DNA of 64,000 bases from VRUE01 sp963774555 (GCA_963774555.1 CAVZFL010000001.1:558001-622000), one strand, 5' to 3'. Shown: positions 33,296 through 41,541, counted from the first letter of the stretch. Numbers and translations are program-made. The notes: generated from the letters alone by a model not told the origin.

Positions 33296-33724
33296 TCAGA
33301 GACGCTCGGGGATGAGCGGGATTCCGCGCTCCTGCGCGGCGTCCCTCAGCTCTTTGTCCCAGCAGGCCAGGGTCAGCGGCCTCACCTCCTGGAAGGCCGA
33401 GATGGTGGCCAGGTGCATGGCGTCATATGCGCGCAGTGCGTGTTCGCGGGCGACTGCGGAGGCGGCTTCGATCAGGTTGTCGGAGACCGCGTGGGCGTAG
33501 ATAGGTCCCCAGAGGCGCTCGAGCTCGGGAAGTGCGGCATCGAACTCCGCGGTGGAGAGGCGATTGCCCTTGCGCATCCTGGTCAACGCCGCCGTCGCCT
33601 CGACGTGGGTTATCGCGCTGGAAGAGACGAAGTCGGCGTCCTCGACGGCCGCTTCGGCGATCTCCCTGCCAGGCTCCTTGACGATCAGTTTGATCAGGGC
33701 GCTTGTGTCGAGATACAGGCTCAG
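33296..33724 (-). CDS. vapC: VapC-family PIN toxin with a non-canonical CTG start
   Basis: 142 residues if translation starts at CTG 33724, where CTGA overlaps the antitoxin stop in the position usually held by ATGA or GTGA. It begins LSLYLDTSALIKLIVKEPGR (first PIN Asp). The Glu is in SSAITHVEATAALTRM and the distal Asp in LRAYDAMHLATISAF. There is no ATG, GTG or TTG between the upstream frame and the PIN domain at a sensible place. Translation probably depends on coupling to the antitoxin gene. Confidence 0.8.
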   Translation of the reverse strand: MSLYLDTSALIKLIVKEPGREIAEAAVEDADFVSSSAITHVEATAALTRMRKGNRLSTAEFDAALPELERLWGPIYAHAVSDNLIEAASAVAREHALRAYDAMHLATISAFQEVRPLTLACWDKELRDAAQERGIPLIPERL

Positions 33725-33990
33725 CGACGGCCTTCGGACACGTACTCGGACGCTGTCGGCCCGGGTCCACGCAGCTTCACCCCTTTGCCTAGGGTGAAGC
33801 GGCGGCCATTGCCCGGCTTGACCGTTCCGTCGGCGATCATCGCGGCCAGGCGCGCCGGGATCGTCGCCGACATGAGCCGGGCCACCGGCTCGCCCCGCCG
33901 GGTGATCGTGACCGTCTCGCCCGCCTCGACCTGCTCGATGATCTGGCTGACGTTGTTCTTCAGCTCTCTTATGCCCACCGTTTTGCTCAT
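33721..33990 (-). CDS. Phd/YefM-type antitoxin
   Basis: 89 residues from ATG 33990. MSKTVGIRELKNNVSQIIEQ with VEAGETVTITRRGEPVARL is the Phd/YefM DNA-binding fold. The C-terminal tail (IADGTVKPGNGRRFTLGKG, then KLRGPGPTASEYVSEGR) would bind the PIN toxin. Two direct AGCCACAT repeats precede the start. This is a Phd-VapC hybrid module, common in actinobacteria. Confidence 0.88.
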   Translation of the reverse strand: MSKTVGIRELKNNVSQIIEQVEAGETVTITRRGEPVARLMSATIPARLAAMIADGTVKPGNGRRFTLGKGVKLRGPGPTASEYVSEGRR

Positions 33991-33992
33991 GT

Positions 33993-34021
33993 AGCCACAT
34001 GATAACGCTAAAGAGCCACAT
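33993..34021. promoter_or_regulatory. Direct-repeat operator of the Phd/VapC operon
   Basis: AGCCACAT at 33993-34000 and again at 34014-34021, 21 bp apart (two helical turns). The first copy begins 3 bp upstream of the antitoxin start codon. The spacing suits two Phd dimers on one DNA face. Confidence 0.55.
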
Positions 34022-34027
34022 AGCGGG

Positions 34028-34687
34028 TCAGCTCGACCAGCCCGGGTAGCGGCCCTGGACCTGCCACTGCCAGGGCGGGCGTTCGCCGGCGGGGAAGTCG
34101 TAGTGGTCGCGGCCGGACAGGGTCTCCAGCGGGACGAGGTTGGGGTCGTCCTGAAGCAGGACGGGGGTGTCGCTGGCGGCTTCGACTTCGGCTTGGCCGG
34201 CGCGGCGGGCGATTCGCTGCCAGCCGAGGCCCGGCCTGTAGAGCCAGTAGACGATTTCTACCCAGCCCCGGGAGCGGCGCCGGTCGATCAGCTCGGTGAA
34301 GGCGGTGGTGCGGCGGCGCGAGGCGGTCAGGTGGGGGCCGGCGGCGACGGCGCAGCTTTCGCGGCGGCAGTAGCGGAAGTCGACCGGGACCAGGGGCAGG
34401 CCGGAGGGGCCGGGCTCTGCGGTGGGTGGCGGAGCGAGGGCTCGGACGAGACGGGCCAGGGGCCAGCCGTAAGCGGGGACAAGGGGGTGGTGGCGGCAGG
34501 CGCCGGGGAGCCGCGGGGCGCAGGCGATGCGCTTCGAGATCGTCCCGGCGAGTCCGCGGCCGGCGTCGATTTCGCCACCGGCCGCCACTGCCGCGATCGC
34601 GGCCAGCAGCAGCAGGGCGATCAGCGCGACCAGGCCGGCCTGCTCGACGCTTGCCGATCCGCGCTCGGAGTCGTGCCCGCAGTGCAT
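34028..34687 (-). CDS. Hypothetical exported protein with pilin-like N-terminus
   Basis: 219 residues from ATG 34687. After a short polar start (MHCGHDSERGSASVEQAG) comes a single transmembrane helix (LVALIALLLLAAIAAVAAGG), the layout of TadE-like pseudopilins (G-x-x-x-V-E-x-A). The C-terminal domain is Arg/Pro-rich with scattered Cys (ACAPRLPGACR, YCRRESCAV) and Trp residues. No Tad genes are adjacent. Function unknown. Confidence 0.6.
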   Translation of the reverse strand: MHCGHDSERGSASVEQAGLVALIALLLLAAIAAVAAGGEIDAGRGLAGTISKRIACAPRLPGACRHHPLVPAYGWPLARLVRALAPPPTAEPGPSGLPLVPVDFRYCRRESCAVAAGPHLTASRRRTTAFTELIDRRRSRGWVEIVYWLYRPGLGWQRIARRAGQAEVEAASDTPVLLQDDPNLVPLETLSGRDHYDFPAGERPPWQWQVQGRYPGWSS

Positions 34688-34767
34688 GCCGCCGACGCTA
34701 GGCGGGGCGGGCGCGCGCGTGGCGCGCAGAATGTGACGATTTCGCCCCGGCTCAGCCTTCTGCTTTC

Positions 34768-35046
34768 ATGTGGTCGATGGAGGGCAGCCCTTTCAACCTC
34801 TTCGGCGACCCGGATGAGTTCCGCGCCCGCATGGAGGAGCTCTCCGAGCAGATGCAGTCTTCGCAGCGCGTCGCCTGGGCCGACAACGCGATCAAGCTGG
34901 CGGTCGAGATGACCGTCGCCTCGATCGCCCGCCTCGAGCTTTCCGGCGGTCCCGACGAGCAGGCGATGCAGGTGCGCGACGCGATCCGCGTCCTTTTCCC
35001 CGAGGCCGTGACTCTTGTTCGCGAGGCTCGTGAGGGGTTGGCGTAG
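34768..35046 (+). CDS. Small hypothetical helical protein
   Basis: 92 residues from ATG 34768 (ATG 34777 is also possible). It is predicted all-helical: FGDPDEFRARMEELSEQMQS, then NAIKLAVEMTVASIARLEL. No transmembrane segment or catalytic motif. It is convergent with the 35160 gene; the shared 3' region is a long palindrome that begins right after its stop codon. Confidence 0.55.
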   Translation: MWSMEGSPFNLFGDPDEFRARMEELSEQMQSSQRVAWADNAIKLAVEMTVASIARLELSGGPDEQAMQVRDAIRVLFPEAVTLVREAREGLA

Positions 35047-35160
35047 GAGCCTGCCCCGGTAGGGGTTTCGCTTAACTTTTTGGTGGAGCGGATAGTTGCT
35101 GGCGCCGCAGGGTGGGCGCCCAAAAAGTACAAGACGCTTCACCCCTACCGGGGCAGGCTC
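35047..35160. repeat. Long nested palindrome between convergent genes
   Basis: Perfect outer arms of 20 bp: GAGCCTGCCCCGGTAGGGGT (35047-35066) and its complement (35141-35160). Inner stems include ACTTTTTGG...CCAAAAAGT and GGCGCC. Both convergent stop codons abut the element. It could terminate both genes but has no canonical T-run after the outer stem. Confidence 0.9.
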
Positions 35161-35810
35161 TAGAGCAGCTCGACGTGCATCGTGAGGGCGCTGCCACGCT
35201 TCGTGGCTGCGGCCGTTAGCTCCAAAGGGACGGCGGCGATTAGGGCTGGAATTGCGACTACGACGCTGATCAGGGCGTCGAGGCGGCGCTGCCAGGGACG
35301 GTTGGCTGGTACGGCCTGCGCGCGGTCCAGTGCTCCAAGCGCCACGTTGCGGCCGAAGGTGAAGCCGTTGAGGATTGTTTGCCACATCGTTGTGGTGCCG
35401 GTGATCGGGCTCCAGCGGGTGCGGGTGACGATTTGGTCGCGGTTGGCGACGAGGCGGCGCACGGCCTCGGCTGTGAAGAGGTAGTGGCTCCCGGGCTCCA
35501 GGCCGGACCAGCCGGCGCCGCCGATCCAGGCGGAGAAGCCGGCGCGGTTGGCGATCCGCACGACCTCGTCTGCGGTGAGGCGATCTAGTGCGGCCAGCGC
35601 CTCGCCGGCGCCTCCCGGCTCGCCGACCGCGCCCAGCCCGCAGCTCTCGCAGCGGCTGACCGGCCCGCGCAGCCCCGGCCGCTGGTCGATCCAGCCGAAG
35701 AGCGGCTCGCCGCAGGCGGGGCAGGGCGGATTGTCGGGGCTGGCGCCCGCCTCCAACGGCACCACCGGGGTTTGCCGCCGGCCCTCTGAGCTCACTCGCT
35801 GGCCGTTCAT
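35160..35810 (-). CDS. Hypothetical protein with N-terminal zinc ribbon
   Basis: 216 residues from ATG 35810. The zinc ribbon is CPACGEPLFGW ... CESCG (residues 30-55). The middle resembles a methyltransferase-linked cap (ADEVVRIANRAGFSAWIGGA, then HYLFTAEAVRRLVAN). A hydrophobic helix lies near 180-200 (ALISVVVAIPALIAAVPLEL). I do not recognise the family; a membrane-associated sugar- or lipid-linked role is only a guess. It is divergent from the CBS protein. Confidence 0.55.
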   Translation of the reverse strand: MNGQRVSSEGRRQTPVVPLEAGASPDNPPCPACGEPLFGWIDQRPGLRGPVSRCESCGLGAVGEPGGAGEALAALDRLTADEVVRIANRAGFSAWIGGAGWSGLEPGSHYLFTAEAVRRLVANRDQIVTRTRWSPITGTTTMWQTILNGFTFGRNVALGALDRAQAVPANRPWQRRLDALISVVVAIPALIAAVPLELTAAATKRGSALTMHVELL

Positions 35811-35829
35811 CGCCGGTAGCGTACGCCCC

Positions 35830-36276
35830 GTGCAGCTGCGCGAGATCATGACCCCCGGTGTCGTCACCGCCGCGCCCGCGGCGAGCGCGCTCTCGGTCGC
35901 GCGGCAGATGCGCGATCATCGCGTCGGCTCGGTCGTCATCGTCGATTCGGCGGGCTCGCCGACGGCGATGGTCACCGACCGCGACCTGGCTCTGCGCGTC
36001 TTCGCCGAGGGGATCGATCCCGGCACCGCGATCGACGCGCACGCCTCGCGTCCGCTGGTCTGCGGCGAGCCGGCGATGGAGCTGGAGGAGGCCGCGGCGC
36101 TGATGGTCCGCCACCGCGTGCGACGGCTCCCGGTCGTCGATGCGGATAGGCTCGCCGGCATCGTCACGCTCGACGACATCGCCGTGCGCACCGGCAACCT
36201 CGAGGTGGCCCAGAAGATGACCGCCGAGGTCATCGAGGGCGCCCTGCCGCAGTTCTACTTCCGCGAGCGTGGCTGA
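35830..36276 (+). CDS. Tandem CBS-domain protein
   Basis: 148 residues from GTG 35830. It has two CBS modules: REIMTPGVVTAAPAASALSV with VIVDSAGSPTAMVTDRDLAL, and PAMELEEAAALMVRHRVRRL with AGIVTLDDIAVR. CBS pairs bind adenine nucleotides and regulate partner enzymes or channels. It forms a likely operon with the membrane protein at 36280 (3-bp gap), which may be its partner. Confidence 0.85.
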   Translation: MQLREIMTPGVVTAAPAASALSVARQMRDHRVGSVVIVDSAGSPTAMVTDRDLALRVFAEGIDPGTAIDAHASRPLVCGEPAMELEEAAALMVRHRVRRLPVVDADRLAGIVTLDDIAVRTGNLEVAQKMTAEVIEGALPQFYFRERG

Positions 36277-36279
36277 GCG

Positions 36280-37086
36280 ATGACGCCACGCCGGGCCCAG
36301 CTCGCCTGGGAGCAGCGCTGGTCGCGCCCGACGGCGCTCGCGACGCTCGCCGCGGTTGCGCTGGTCATCGCATCGCTTGCCGTCGCCAGCAAGGGAATCG
36401 GTGGCAGCGGCGGCGACGCCGACCTGCTTTCCAGTGTTGACGTCCACCGAGGCGCGGAGCTGATTTCCAGCTTCCTGCAGGCGATCGGCGTGGCGTTGCT
36501 CGCTGCCCCCCTGTACTTCTTGTTCCGCGCCGCCAACGCCCGCAGCGACCGTATGCGCGCTCAACTTGCCGGCGTCGTGATCGCCGCCCCCCTATTCCTC
36601 GCCGCAGCGGCGATCCTCGGCGGCTTTTCCACCCTTGACGCCGCCACCAACTTCGCCGCCGCGGGCCTTACCGGGACCGGCGATCACGCGAACAGGGTCG
36701 CATCGGATGCTTTGACGCATGCCTCTCTTCGCAACCTCACAGCCGGGCTCGCGCTCGCTGGCAGGTTCGGTCTCGCGGCCGCCATCTTCTACACCTGCCT
36801 GCACGCGATGCGGGTTGGACTCTTGACGCGCCTCTGGGGCTCGCTCGGGATGGCGCTGGGCGCAGCCTCATTCCTGATTGCCACCTTCTTCTTTCTCACC
36901 CTCCTCTGGTTCGTCTACCTGGCATTCCTCCTGATTGGCCGAGTCCCCGGCGGCCGCCCCCCGGCTTGGGAGTCAGGCGAATCGATCCCCTGGCCAACCC
37001 CGGGAGACCGCGCAGCCGCCGACATGGCGCCACCCGACGAGCTGGAGCAGCCGGAGGACGAACCGCCTACTGATACTTACCGGTAG
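36280..37086 (+). CDS. Multi-pass membrane protein, unknown
   Basis: 268 residues from ATG 36280. Five or so transmembrane helices (about 20-42, 68-86, 101-118, 155-180, 195-222) and an acidic, Pro-rich cytoplasmic tail (DMAPPDELEQPEDEPPTDTY). There is no transporter signature. The 3-bp gap after the CBS gene suggests a functional pair. The 3' end overlaps the convergent thyX by 20 bp. Confidence 0.65.
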   Translation: MTPRRAQLAWEQRWSRPTALATLAAVALVIASLAVASKGIGGSGGDADLLSSVDVHRGAELISSFLQAIGVALLAAPLYFLFRAANARSDRMRAQLAGVVIAAPLFLAAAAILGGFSTLDAATNFAAAGLTGTGDHANRVASDALTHASLRNLTAGLALAGRFGLAAAIFYTCLHAMRVGLLTRLWGSLGMALGAASFLIATFFFLTLLWFVYLAFLLIGRVPGGRPPAWESGESIPWPTPGDRAAADMAPPDELEQPEDEPPTDTYR

Positions 37087-38671
37087 CTGCCCTCTTCCGC
37101 TGCGTGCGGATCTCGCTCAGAATCCGCTCCAAGCGCGGCTCCCGGGAGGTGTCGACGAAGGTCATTGCGGCTGCAACCCCCGGGTGCACGCCCGCGATCC
37201 GCTCGTGCATCGCCTGCGCCACCGCCCGGTAGGTGGGATGGCCCTCGCGGCCCGAGCGCAGCTCGATCAGGTGCATCGCCTCGCGCGCGTTGAGGTCGAG
37301 CGTGTAACGGATCCGGTAGGCGAGGCTGAGCGCGTAGGGGGCCTGCTCGGCAAGGCCGGCTGAGGCGAGGCGCTCGTACTCGCCGCGCGATATCTCCAGC
37401 GCCCGCTCGAAGTCCTCGCCGGCGCCAGCTTCGCGCACCTCCTCGGGCACGCCGGCGCCGAGGTCGGGACCGAGCCGCTGCCACTGGCAGGTCAGCATGC
37501 GGTGACGCTGCAGATCGCGGAAGGCGCCGTAGTCGGAGACGATCTCGAAGCGGTAGCGCAGCGCCTCGAAGCCGCGGCCGGGTCGGTGGCGGCGGTTGGC
37601 CCGTTCGCCGACCATCGCCCCCAGCAGCTGCGCCCGCTCTTCGCTGTCGAGCACGTCGATCCGGGCGAGGATCTCGGTCTCCGGCACCGCGGCCGACTCG
37701 AAGAGGCAGGAGGCGAGCAGGTCCTCTTCGCTGCCGTCGACGTGGATCAGCTCGACCGAGGGTGTGCCGTCGCCGGCCCCGCGCCGATCGAGCCCTAGCC
37801 GCGAGACCCATTGCTCGGTCTGCTCGCGTCGCTGCTGCAGGTAGCCGATCCACTCGCCACCGCGCTCGGGCCGCTCGACCCGCGAGACGAAGCTCGGCAT
37901 CACCTGCTTCAGCTCGGCGAGGATCATGCCGCCGAACTCGCGCGCCTCCGGCAGCGGCGAGGCCATCAGCCGCAGCAGCAGCTGCTCGTAGGCCTGGCCG
38001 GAGGCGTAGATGCCGACGTGGCTGAGCGTCGCGGCGGGCAGCAGGCCGCGCAGCAGGTCGAGCGCCTTGGCCTTGATCGAGCGCCGCCAGGGGCCCTCCG
38101 GTTCGTCGTCCCCGCGCGGCCAGCGCTCCGCGGCCCAAGCCTCCACCCGCACCAGTGAGCTCGAGTAGGTGGCGAAGATCTCGTCCATCGCGGCGCCGAA
38201 CTGCGGCCCGAGCCCCTCGTCGCGGTAGTAGCGGTAGCCGCCGCCGGCGTCCTCGGGCAGCGGCTTGTCGTAGGGGATGTAGCGGGTCGACTGCTCGAGG
38301 TAGGCGGCCAGCCGGCCCCGCTGCAGCAGCTTGGTGAGGATGTTGGAGACGAACTCGCAGGCGACGTGGGCGCCGCCGACCTGGGCGATCGAGTCGTCCC
38401 CGTAGCCGACGAAGACCCGCTCGTAGAGGCCCGCTGCGCGCTCCCCCTCGATCCCGTCGAAGGGCCGCTCACCCTCCGCCGTGTCACCTGCGAACTCCTC
38501 CAGGTAGAGCCGCCGCACCGTCCCGGAATAGCGCGAATAGCGGGCAAAAAGCGCTCCCTTGACGGTCTCCGGCAGGTTGACCAGGGCGAAGACGGGACGG
38601 TCGAGATTGGTGAAGTGAGGAGCGAGCAAAGCTCGCTCCTCAGGTGTGAAGGACTCGACCGGGTAGCGCAC
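37067..38671 (-). CDS. thyX: Double-length FAD-dependent thymidylate synthase
   Basis: 534 residues from GTG 38671 (an ATG at about 38724 would add 18 residues). Two ThyX-like halves are fused. The first keeps LEQSTRYIPYD, the S-x-R-Y part of the RHRxxSxxxxSxRY signature. The second keeps LQRHRMLTCQWQRLG (about 388), the RHR part. Both conserve the helical flanks (VACEFVSNILTKLLQRGR; LNAREAMHLIELRSGREGHP). ThyX makes dTMP from dUMP with NADPH and methylene-THF. Complementary loss of motif halves suggests a pseudo-heterotetramer with mixed active sites. Confidence 0.85.
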   Translation of the reverse strand: MRYPVESFTPEERALLAPHFTNLDRPVFALVNLPETVKGALFARYSRYSGTVRRLYLEEFAGDTAEGERPFDGIEGERAAGLYERVFVGYGDDSIAQVGGAHVACEFVSNILTKLLQRGRLAAYLEQSTRYIPYDKPLPEDAGGGYRYYRDEGLGPQFGAAMDEIFATYSSSLVRVEAWAAERWPRGDDEPEGPWRRSIKAKALDLLRGLLPAATLSHVGIYASGQAYEQLLLRLMASPLPEAREFGGMILAELKQVMPSFVSRVERPERGGEWIGYLQQRREQTEQWVSRLGLDRRGAGDGTPSVELIHVDGSEEDLLASCLFESAAVPETEILARIDVLDSEERAQLLGAMVGERANRRHRPGRGFEALRYRFEIVSDYGAFRDLQRHRMLTCQWQRLGPDLGAGVPEEVREAGAGEDFERALEISRGEYERLASAGLAEQAPYALSLAYRIRYTLDLNAREAMHLIELRSGREGHPTYRAVAQAMHERIAGVHPGVAAAMTFVDTSREPRLERILSEIRTQRKRAATGKYQ

Positions 38672-38723
38672 CGCCGCATCGTAGCCGCGCCCTCGGCGGG
38701 CGATAATTTCATGGGATATTGTC

Positions 38724-38990
38724 ATGGCCATGAAGAGACTCAAAATTTCAGCAGGCGGGCAGGTATCTGTGCCGGCGGCGGTGCGCCAGCGCTGGAAGAC
38801 ACGCGTGGTCGTCGCCGAGGACCGTGGCGACCACCTGATCCTGCGTCCCGCCCCGGAGGATCCGATCGAGGCCGCCCGCGGGGCTTTCGCCCACCTTCCC
38901 GGACCCACCGTGGACGAGGCGCGCAGGTTGGATCGCGAAGAAGAAGCGGAAATCGAGGACGAGAAGTTCCGAGCGGAAGGCGGAAGCTGA
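38724..38990 (+). CDS. AbrB/MazE-type antitoxin
   Basis: 88 residues from ATG 38724 (ATG 38730 also possible). The swapped-hairpin AbrB fold is KRLKISAGGQVSVPAAVRQR followed by RVVVAEDRGDHLILRPAPED. The C-terminal acidic tail (RRLDREEEAEIEDEKFRAEG) binds the toxin. There is no ribosome-binding site; an AT-rich -10-like GATATTG lies 10 bp upstream, so the mRNA may be leaderless. It partners the PIN gene at 38987. Confidence 0.82.
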   Translation: MAMKRLKISAGGQVSVPAAVRQRWKTRVVVAEDRGDHLILRPAPEDPIEAARGAFAHLPGPTVDEARRLDREEEAEIEDEKFRAEGGS

Positions 38991-39424
38991 CTCTTCTCGA
39001 TGCCAATGCCGTGCTCGCGCTCTTGCGCGCGCAACCGGCCGAGGAGGAGGTTGCAGCGCTCCTGCACCGTGGGAACTGCGCAACCCCAGCGCCTTGCGTG
39101 GCCGAGATCGTCGACAGACTCGCACGTCGCTGGGGCTCGTCAAAGGACGAGATCGGGCGGCAACTTGGCCCGCTCGTCGACGAGTCGGTGGCGGTCCTGC
39201 GCATCGATTCCGGAGTCGCCTGGCGAGCTGGTGAGATCCGCGCGTCCCACTACCACCGCAAAACCGCCGCCCTCTCGCTCGCCGACTGTGTCCTGCTTGC
39301 CGCGGCCGGTCCGGACGACGAGATTGCGACCTCGGACCGCGCCGTCGCCGCAACGGCCCACCGCCTGGGCATCGGCCTGATCCCGCTCCTCGACAGCAAA
39401 GGCGAGCGACCCCGTTTCGACTGA
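38987..39424 (+). CDS. vapC: PIN-domain toxin with a non-canonical CTG start
   Basis: 145 residues from CTG 38987, which overlaps the antitoxin stop as CTGA. It starts LTLLDANAVLALLRAQPAEE (PIN Asp). The Glu is in TPAPCVAEIVDRLARRW and the distal Asp in LSLADCVLLAAAGPDDEIAT with SDRAVAATA. No in-frame ATG, GTG or TTG precedes the PIN core. This is the second VapC-type gene in the window with this arrangement (see 33296). Confidence 0.8.
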   Translation: MTLLDANAVLALLRAQPAEEEVAALLHRGNCATPAPCVAEIVDRLARRWGSSKDEIGRQLGPLVDESVAVLRIDSGVAWRAGEIRASHYHRKTAALSLADCVLLAAAGPDDEIATSDRAVAATAHRLGIGLIPLLDSKGERPRFD

Positions 39425-39441
39425 GGGGCGCGGAGAATCCG

Positions 39442-39798
39442 TTAAGCCGACCATGGCGGCGCGGCCATCAGCTCGACCCGGTGGCCGCCTGGCGCGAGGA
39501 CCCGGGCGCGCGGGGCGCCCCAGTGTTCGCGGCGGCGCTCCACTTCGAAGCCCGCCGTGCCCACGATGGTGAGAGTCCGCTCGAAGTCGGCGACGACGAC
39601 CGCGACGTGCCCCTGCGAGGGAACGGTCGGCTCGTCCGTCGGCATCAGGTGCACCTGTGTACCGTCCCGCTCCAGCCAGGTGAACTCGCGCAGCGACGCT
39701 GGCGGCTCGACCAAAGCGAAGCCGAGCGCTTGCCAGAGCTCGACCGAGCGCTCGATGTCCTCGGGCGCGACCTCGATCCCGACGTGGTGCAGCATCAT
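39442..39798 (-). CDS. VOC (glyoxalase/bleomycin-resistance fold) protein
   Basis: 118 residues from ATG 39798, overlapping the preceding stop by ATGA. It contains MLHHVGIEVAPEDIERSVEL, VHLMPTDEP, GHVAVVVADFERTL and the metal-ligand end PGGHRVELM. It keeps His and Glu positions for a metal centre. Substrate unknown. It is the last gene of a tightly overlapping XRE-nucleotidyltransferase-VOC operon. Confidence 0.8.
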   Translation of the reverse strand: MMLHHVGIEVAPEDIERSVELWQALGFALVEPPASLREFTWLERDGTQVHLMPTDEPTVPSQGHVAVVVADFERTLTIVGTAGFEVERRREHWGAPRARVLAPGGHRVELMAAPPWSA

Positions 39799-40283
39799 TC
39801 GGCCTCGGGGTCGGTCAGCGCGGCAACGTCCGCGCGATCGATTGGTCGTCCGCGGGCGAGCTTCATACGAATCAGATCGTCGCGCCCGGCAACCGCGATC
39901 TTCGTTCCGTCGAGCGCGATCACGAGCGCCCGCTTGCGCAGCTCGGGGTAGGGTGCGGCCCCCGGCGCTTCGGGCAGCACGTCGACGTCGCCGTGGCGGG
40001 TGGCGAACTGCCAGATCGTCGCGCGCGGGAGCATCGAGGGGCTGATCTCAATGTCTTCGTGTCCTGGATTGAGGACCCGAGCCCCCAGTGCGCTCAGGGC
40101 GGCGGCGAGGCACGTCAGGTTGCCCGGCTCCGGGGCGGGAATAACGTCGACGTCGTTCGTCATCCGAGTGTTGCCGTGGGTCTGGGCGGCGAGTCCGCCG
40201 ACCAGCACGAAGTCGACCTCGTGCCGAGCCAGCTCCTCGAAGATGCGCTGGGCGTCCAGGGTCTCGGGCACGGGATCAGTCAT
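39795..40283 (-). CDS. MNT/AbiEii-type nucleotidyltransferase
   Basis: 162 residues from ATG 40283 (GTG 40289 also possible). The active-site strands are FVLVGGLAAQTHGNTRMTND followed by VDVI, giving G-G and D-x-D. The C-terminal part has VIALDGTKIAVAGRDDLIRM and RPIDRADVAAL. Such stand-alone nucleotidyltransferases act in toxin-antitoxin or abortive-infection modules by NMP transfer to tRNA or proteins. It overlaps an XRE gene upstream and a VOC gene downstream. Confidence 0.8.
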   Translation of the reverse strand: MTDPVPETLDAQRIFEELARHEVDFVLVGGLAAQTHGNTRMTNDVDVIPAPEPGNLTCLAAALSALGARVLNPGHEDIEISPSMLPRATIWQFATRHGDVDVLPEAPGAAPYPELRKRALVIALDGTKIAVAGRDDLIRMKLARGRPIDRADVAALTDPEAE

Positions 40284-40602
40284 GGGCACGCCGCCCCGCC
40301 TGGCTCAAGCGTCCCGCGAGCCGGTTCCACGAGATCGCCAGGCGGAGCCGGTCCTCTGGGGTCCGCCGCAGGGTCGCACGCATGTGCAGGGGGTCGTAGT
40401 CGCGCTTCAGCGGCTCCGGCCGGAGCGAGAGTCGCTCACCCATCGCCGCCAGCAGGCGCTCCAGGGTCTCAATCGTGGGCGAGGTCTCGCCACGCTCGAT
40501 TCTGCTGATCGCAGCCTGATCGGTGCCGGCGCGAAGCGCGAGGCGTCGCTGGCTGAGGCCGTGTCGCTCTCGAGCATTCCGTATGAGCTCACCCGTATCC
40601 AC
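40276..40602 (-). CDS. XRE-family regulator of the nucleotidyltransferase operon
   Basis: 108 residues from GTG 40602. The HTH is LIRNARERHGLSQRRLALRA followed by AAISRIERGETSPTIETLER. The C-terminal half is helical and basic (RDYDPLHMRATLRRTPEDRL). It is the first gene of the operon, in antitoxin position. An imperfect repeat TGATG...CATCA (about 40610-40630) precedes the start. Confidence 0.85.
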   Translation of the reverse strand: MDTGELIRNARERHGLSQRRLALRAGTDQAAISRIERGETSPTIETLERLLAAMGERLSLRPEPLKRDYDPLHMRATLRRTPEDRLRLAISWNRLAGRLSQAGRRAHD

Positions 40603-40626
40603 CCTTGGATGATGCCTAATAAGACA

Positions 40627-41541
40627 TCAGAACGCAAGCGAGAGGAGGGCAGCGCCGACGACGATTGCGGTCGTCCAGGTGACGGCCTCGGCGGTGATCT
40701 CCATGTCGAGGCCGTAGGCGTGGGCGATGACGAGGGAGTTGAGGCCGGAGGGCATTGCCGAGAGCAGGCGGTAGGCGGCGGGGAGGTCGATCAGGGGGGC
40801 GGCGAGCAGCATCAGCAGGCCGGGGACGACGGCGAGGCGGGTGGCGATCGTCAGCGCGACGGGCTTGGTCAAGGGCGGTGGCATCGGCAGCTCGCCGTGC
40901 TCGGCGTTCTCGGCCAGGGTGGCGCCGACGGCGAAGAAGCCGATCGGCAGGATCGCCACGATCAACGCCTGGGAGACGTCGACCAGGGCCGTCGGCGCCA
41001 GCGCCTTCGGCGCGAGGATGCCGGCGATCGCGGCGTAGAGGGGAGGGTTGCGGGTAAAGAAGGCACGCACGCGCTGGCGCGGCGTTTCGCCCGCCTTGGT
41101 GCCGAAGGCGGCACCGACCGCGAAGGCGCCGAGCAGCAGGCAGGGCCCGGTGACGAGCACGTCGTAGAGCACCGCGGTCGAGAGCTGATCGCGGCCCAGC
41201 AGTGCCACGGCCAGCGGGTAGCCGAGGTAGCCGGTGTTGACGCTGAGCACGCAGCAGACCACCGCACCGACCTGGAAGCGGGGCAGCTTCAACACCCGGC
41301 TGGCGACGAAGTAGGCGAGCAGCGCACCCAGCGAGGAGGCGAGGATGCCGAGCAGCAGCCCGACGCCGTGGCTGAGGTCGATGCTGCTGGCGGCGATGTT
41401 GAAGAAGATCACCGGCGGCAGGAAGACGTAGAGCAGCAGCATCAGCGCCCGCCGGGCGGCCAGCGCCGCGCCCGCCGGCCAACGGCGCTCGGAGGCGACC
41501 CCGACCCCGACCGAGATCGCGATCGCAGCGGTTGTCAGCAG
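40627..41541 (-). CDS. AEC-family auxin-efflux-like transporter
   Basis: About 304 residues and ten transmembrane helices. The core reads LLYVFLPPVIFFNIAASSID, NTGYLGYPLAVALLGRDQL, the central loop with basic residues, and LLSAMPSGLNSLVIAHAYGL near the end. AEC carriers export or import small carboxylates. The frame is open into the 3' end of the preceding ATPase, with no ATG, GTG or TTG before TM1; CTG 41541 is the first plausible start, and ATG 41442 would remove TM1. The start is therefore uncertain. Confidence 0.75.
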   Translation of the reverse strand: MLTTAAIAISVGVGVASERRWPAGAALAARRALMLLLYVFLPPVIFFNIAASSIDLSHGVGLLLGILASSLGALLAYFVASRVLKLPRFQVGAVVCCVLSVNTGYLGYPLAVALLGRDQLSTAVLYDVLVTGPCLLLGAFAVGAAFGTKAGETPRQRVRAFFTRNPPLYAAIAGILAPKALAPTALVDVSQALIVAILPIGFFAVGATLAENAEHGELPMPPPLTKPVALTIATRLAVVPGLLMLLAAPLIDLPAAYRLLSAMPSGLNSLVIAHAYGLDMEITAEAVTWTTAIVVGAALLSLAF

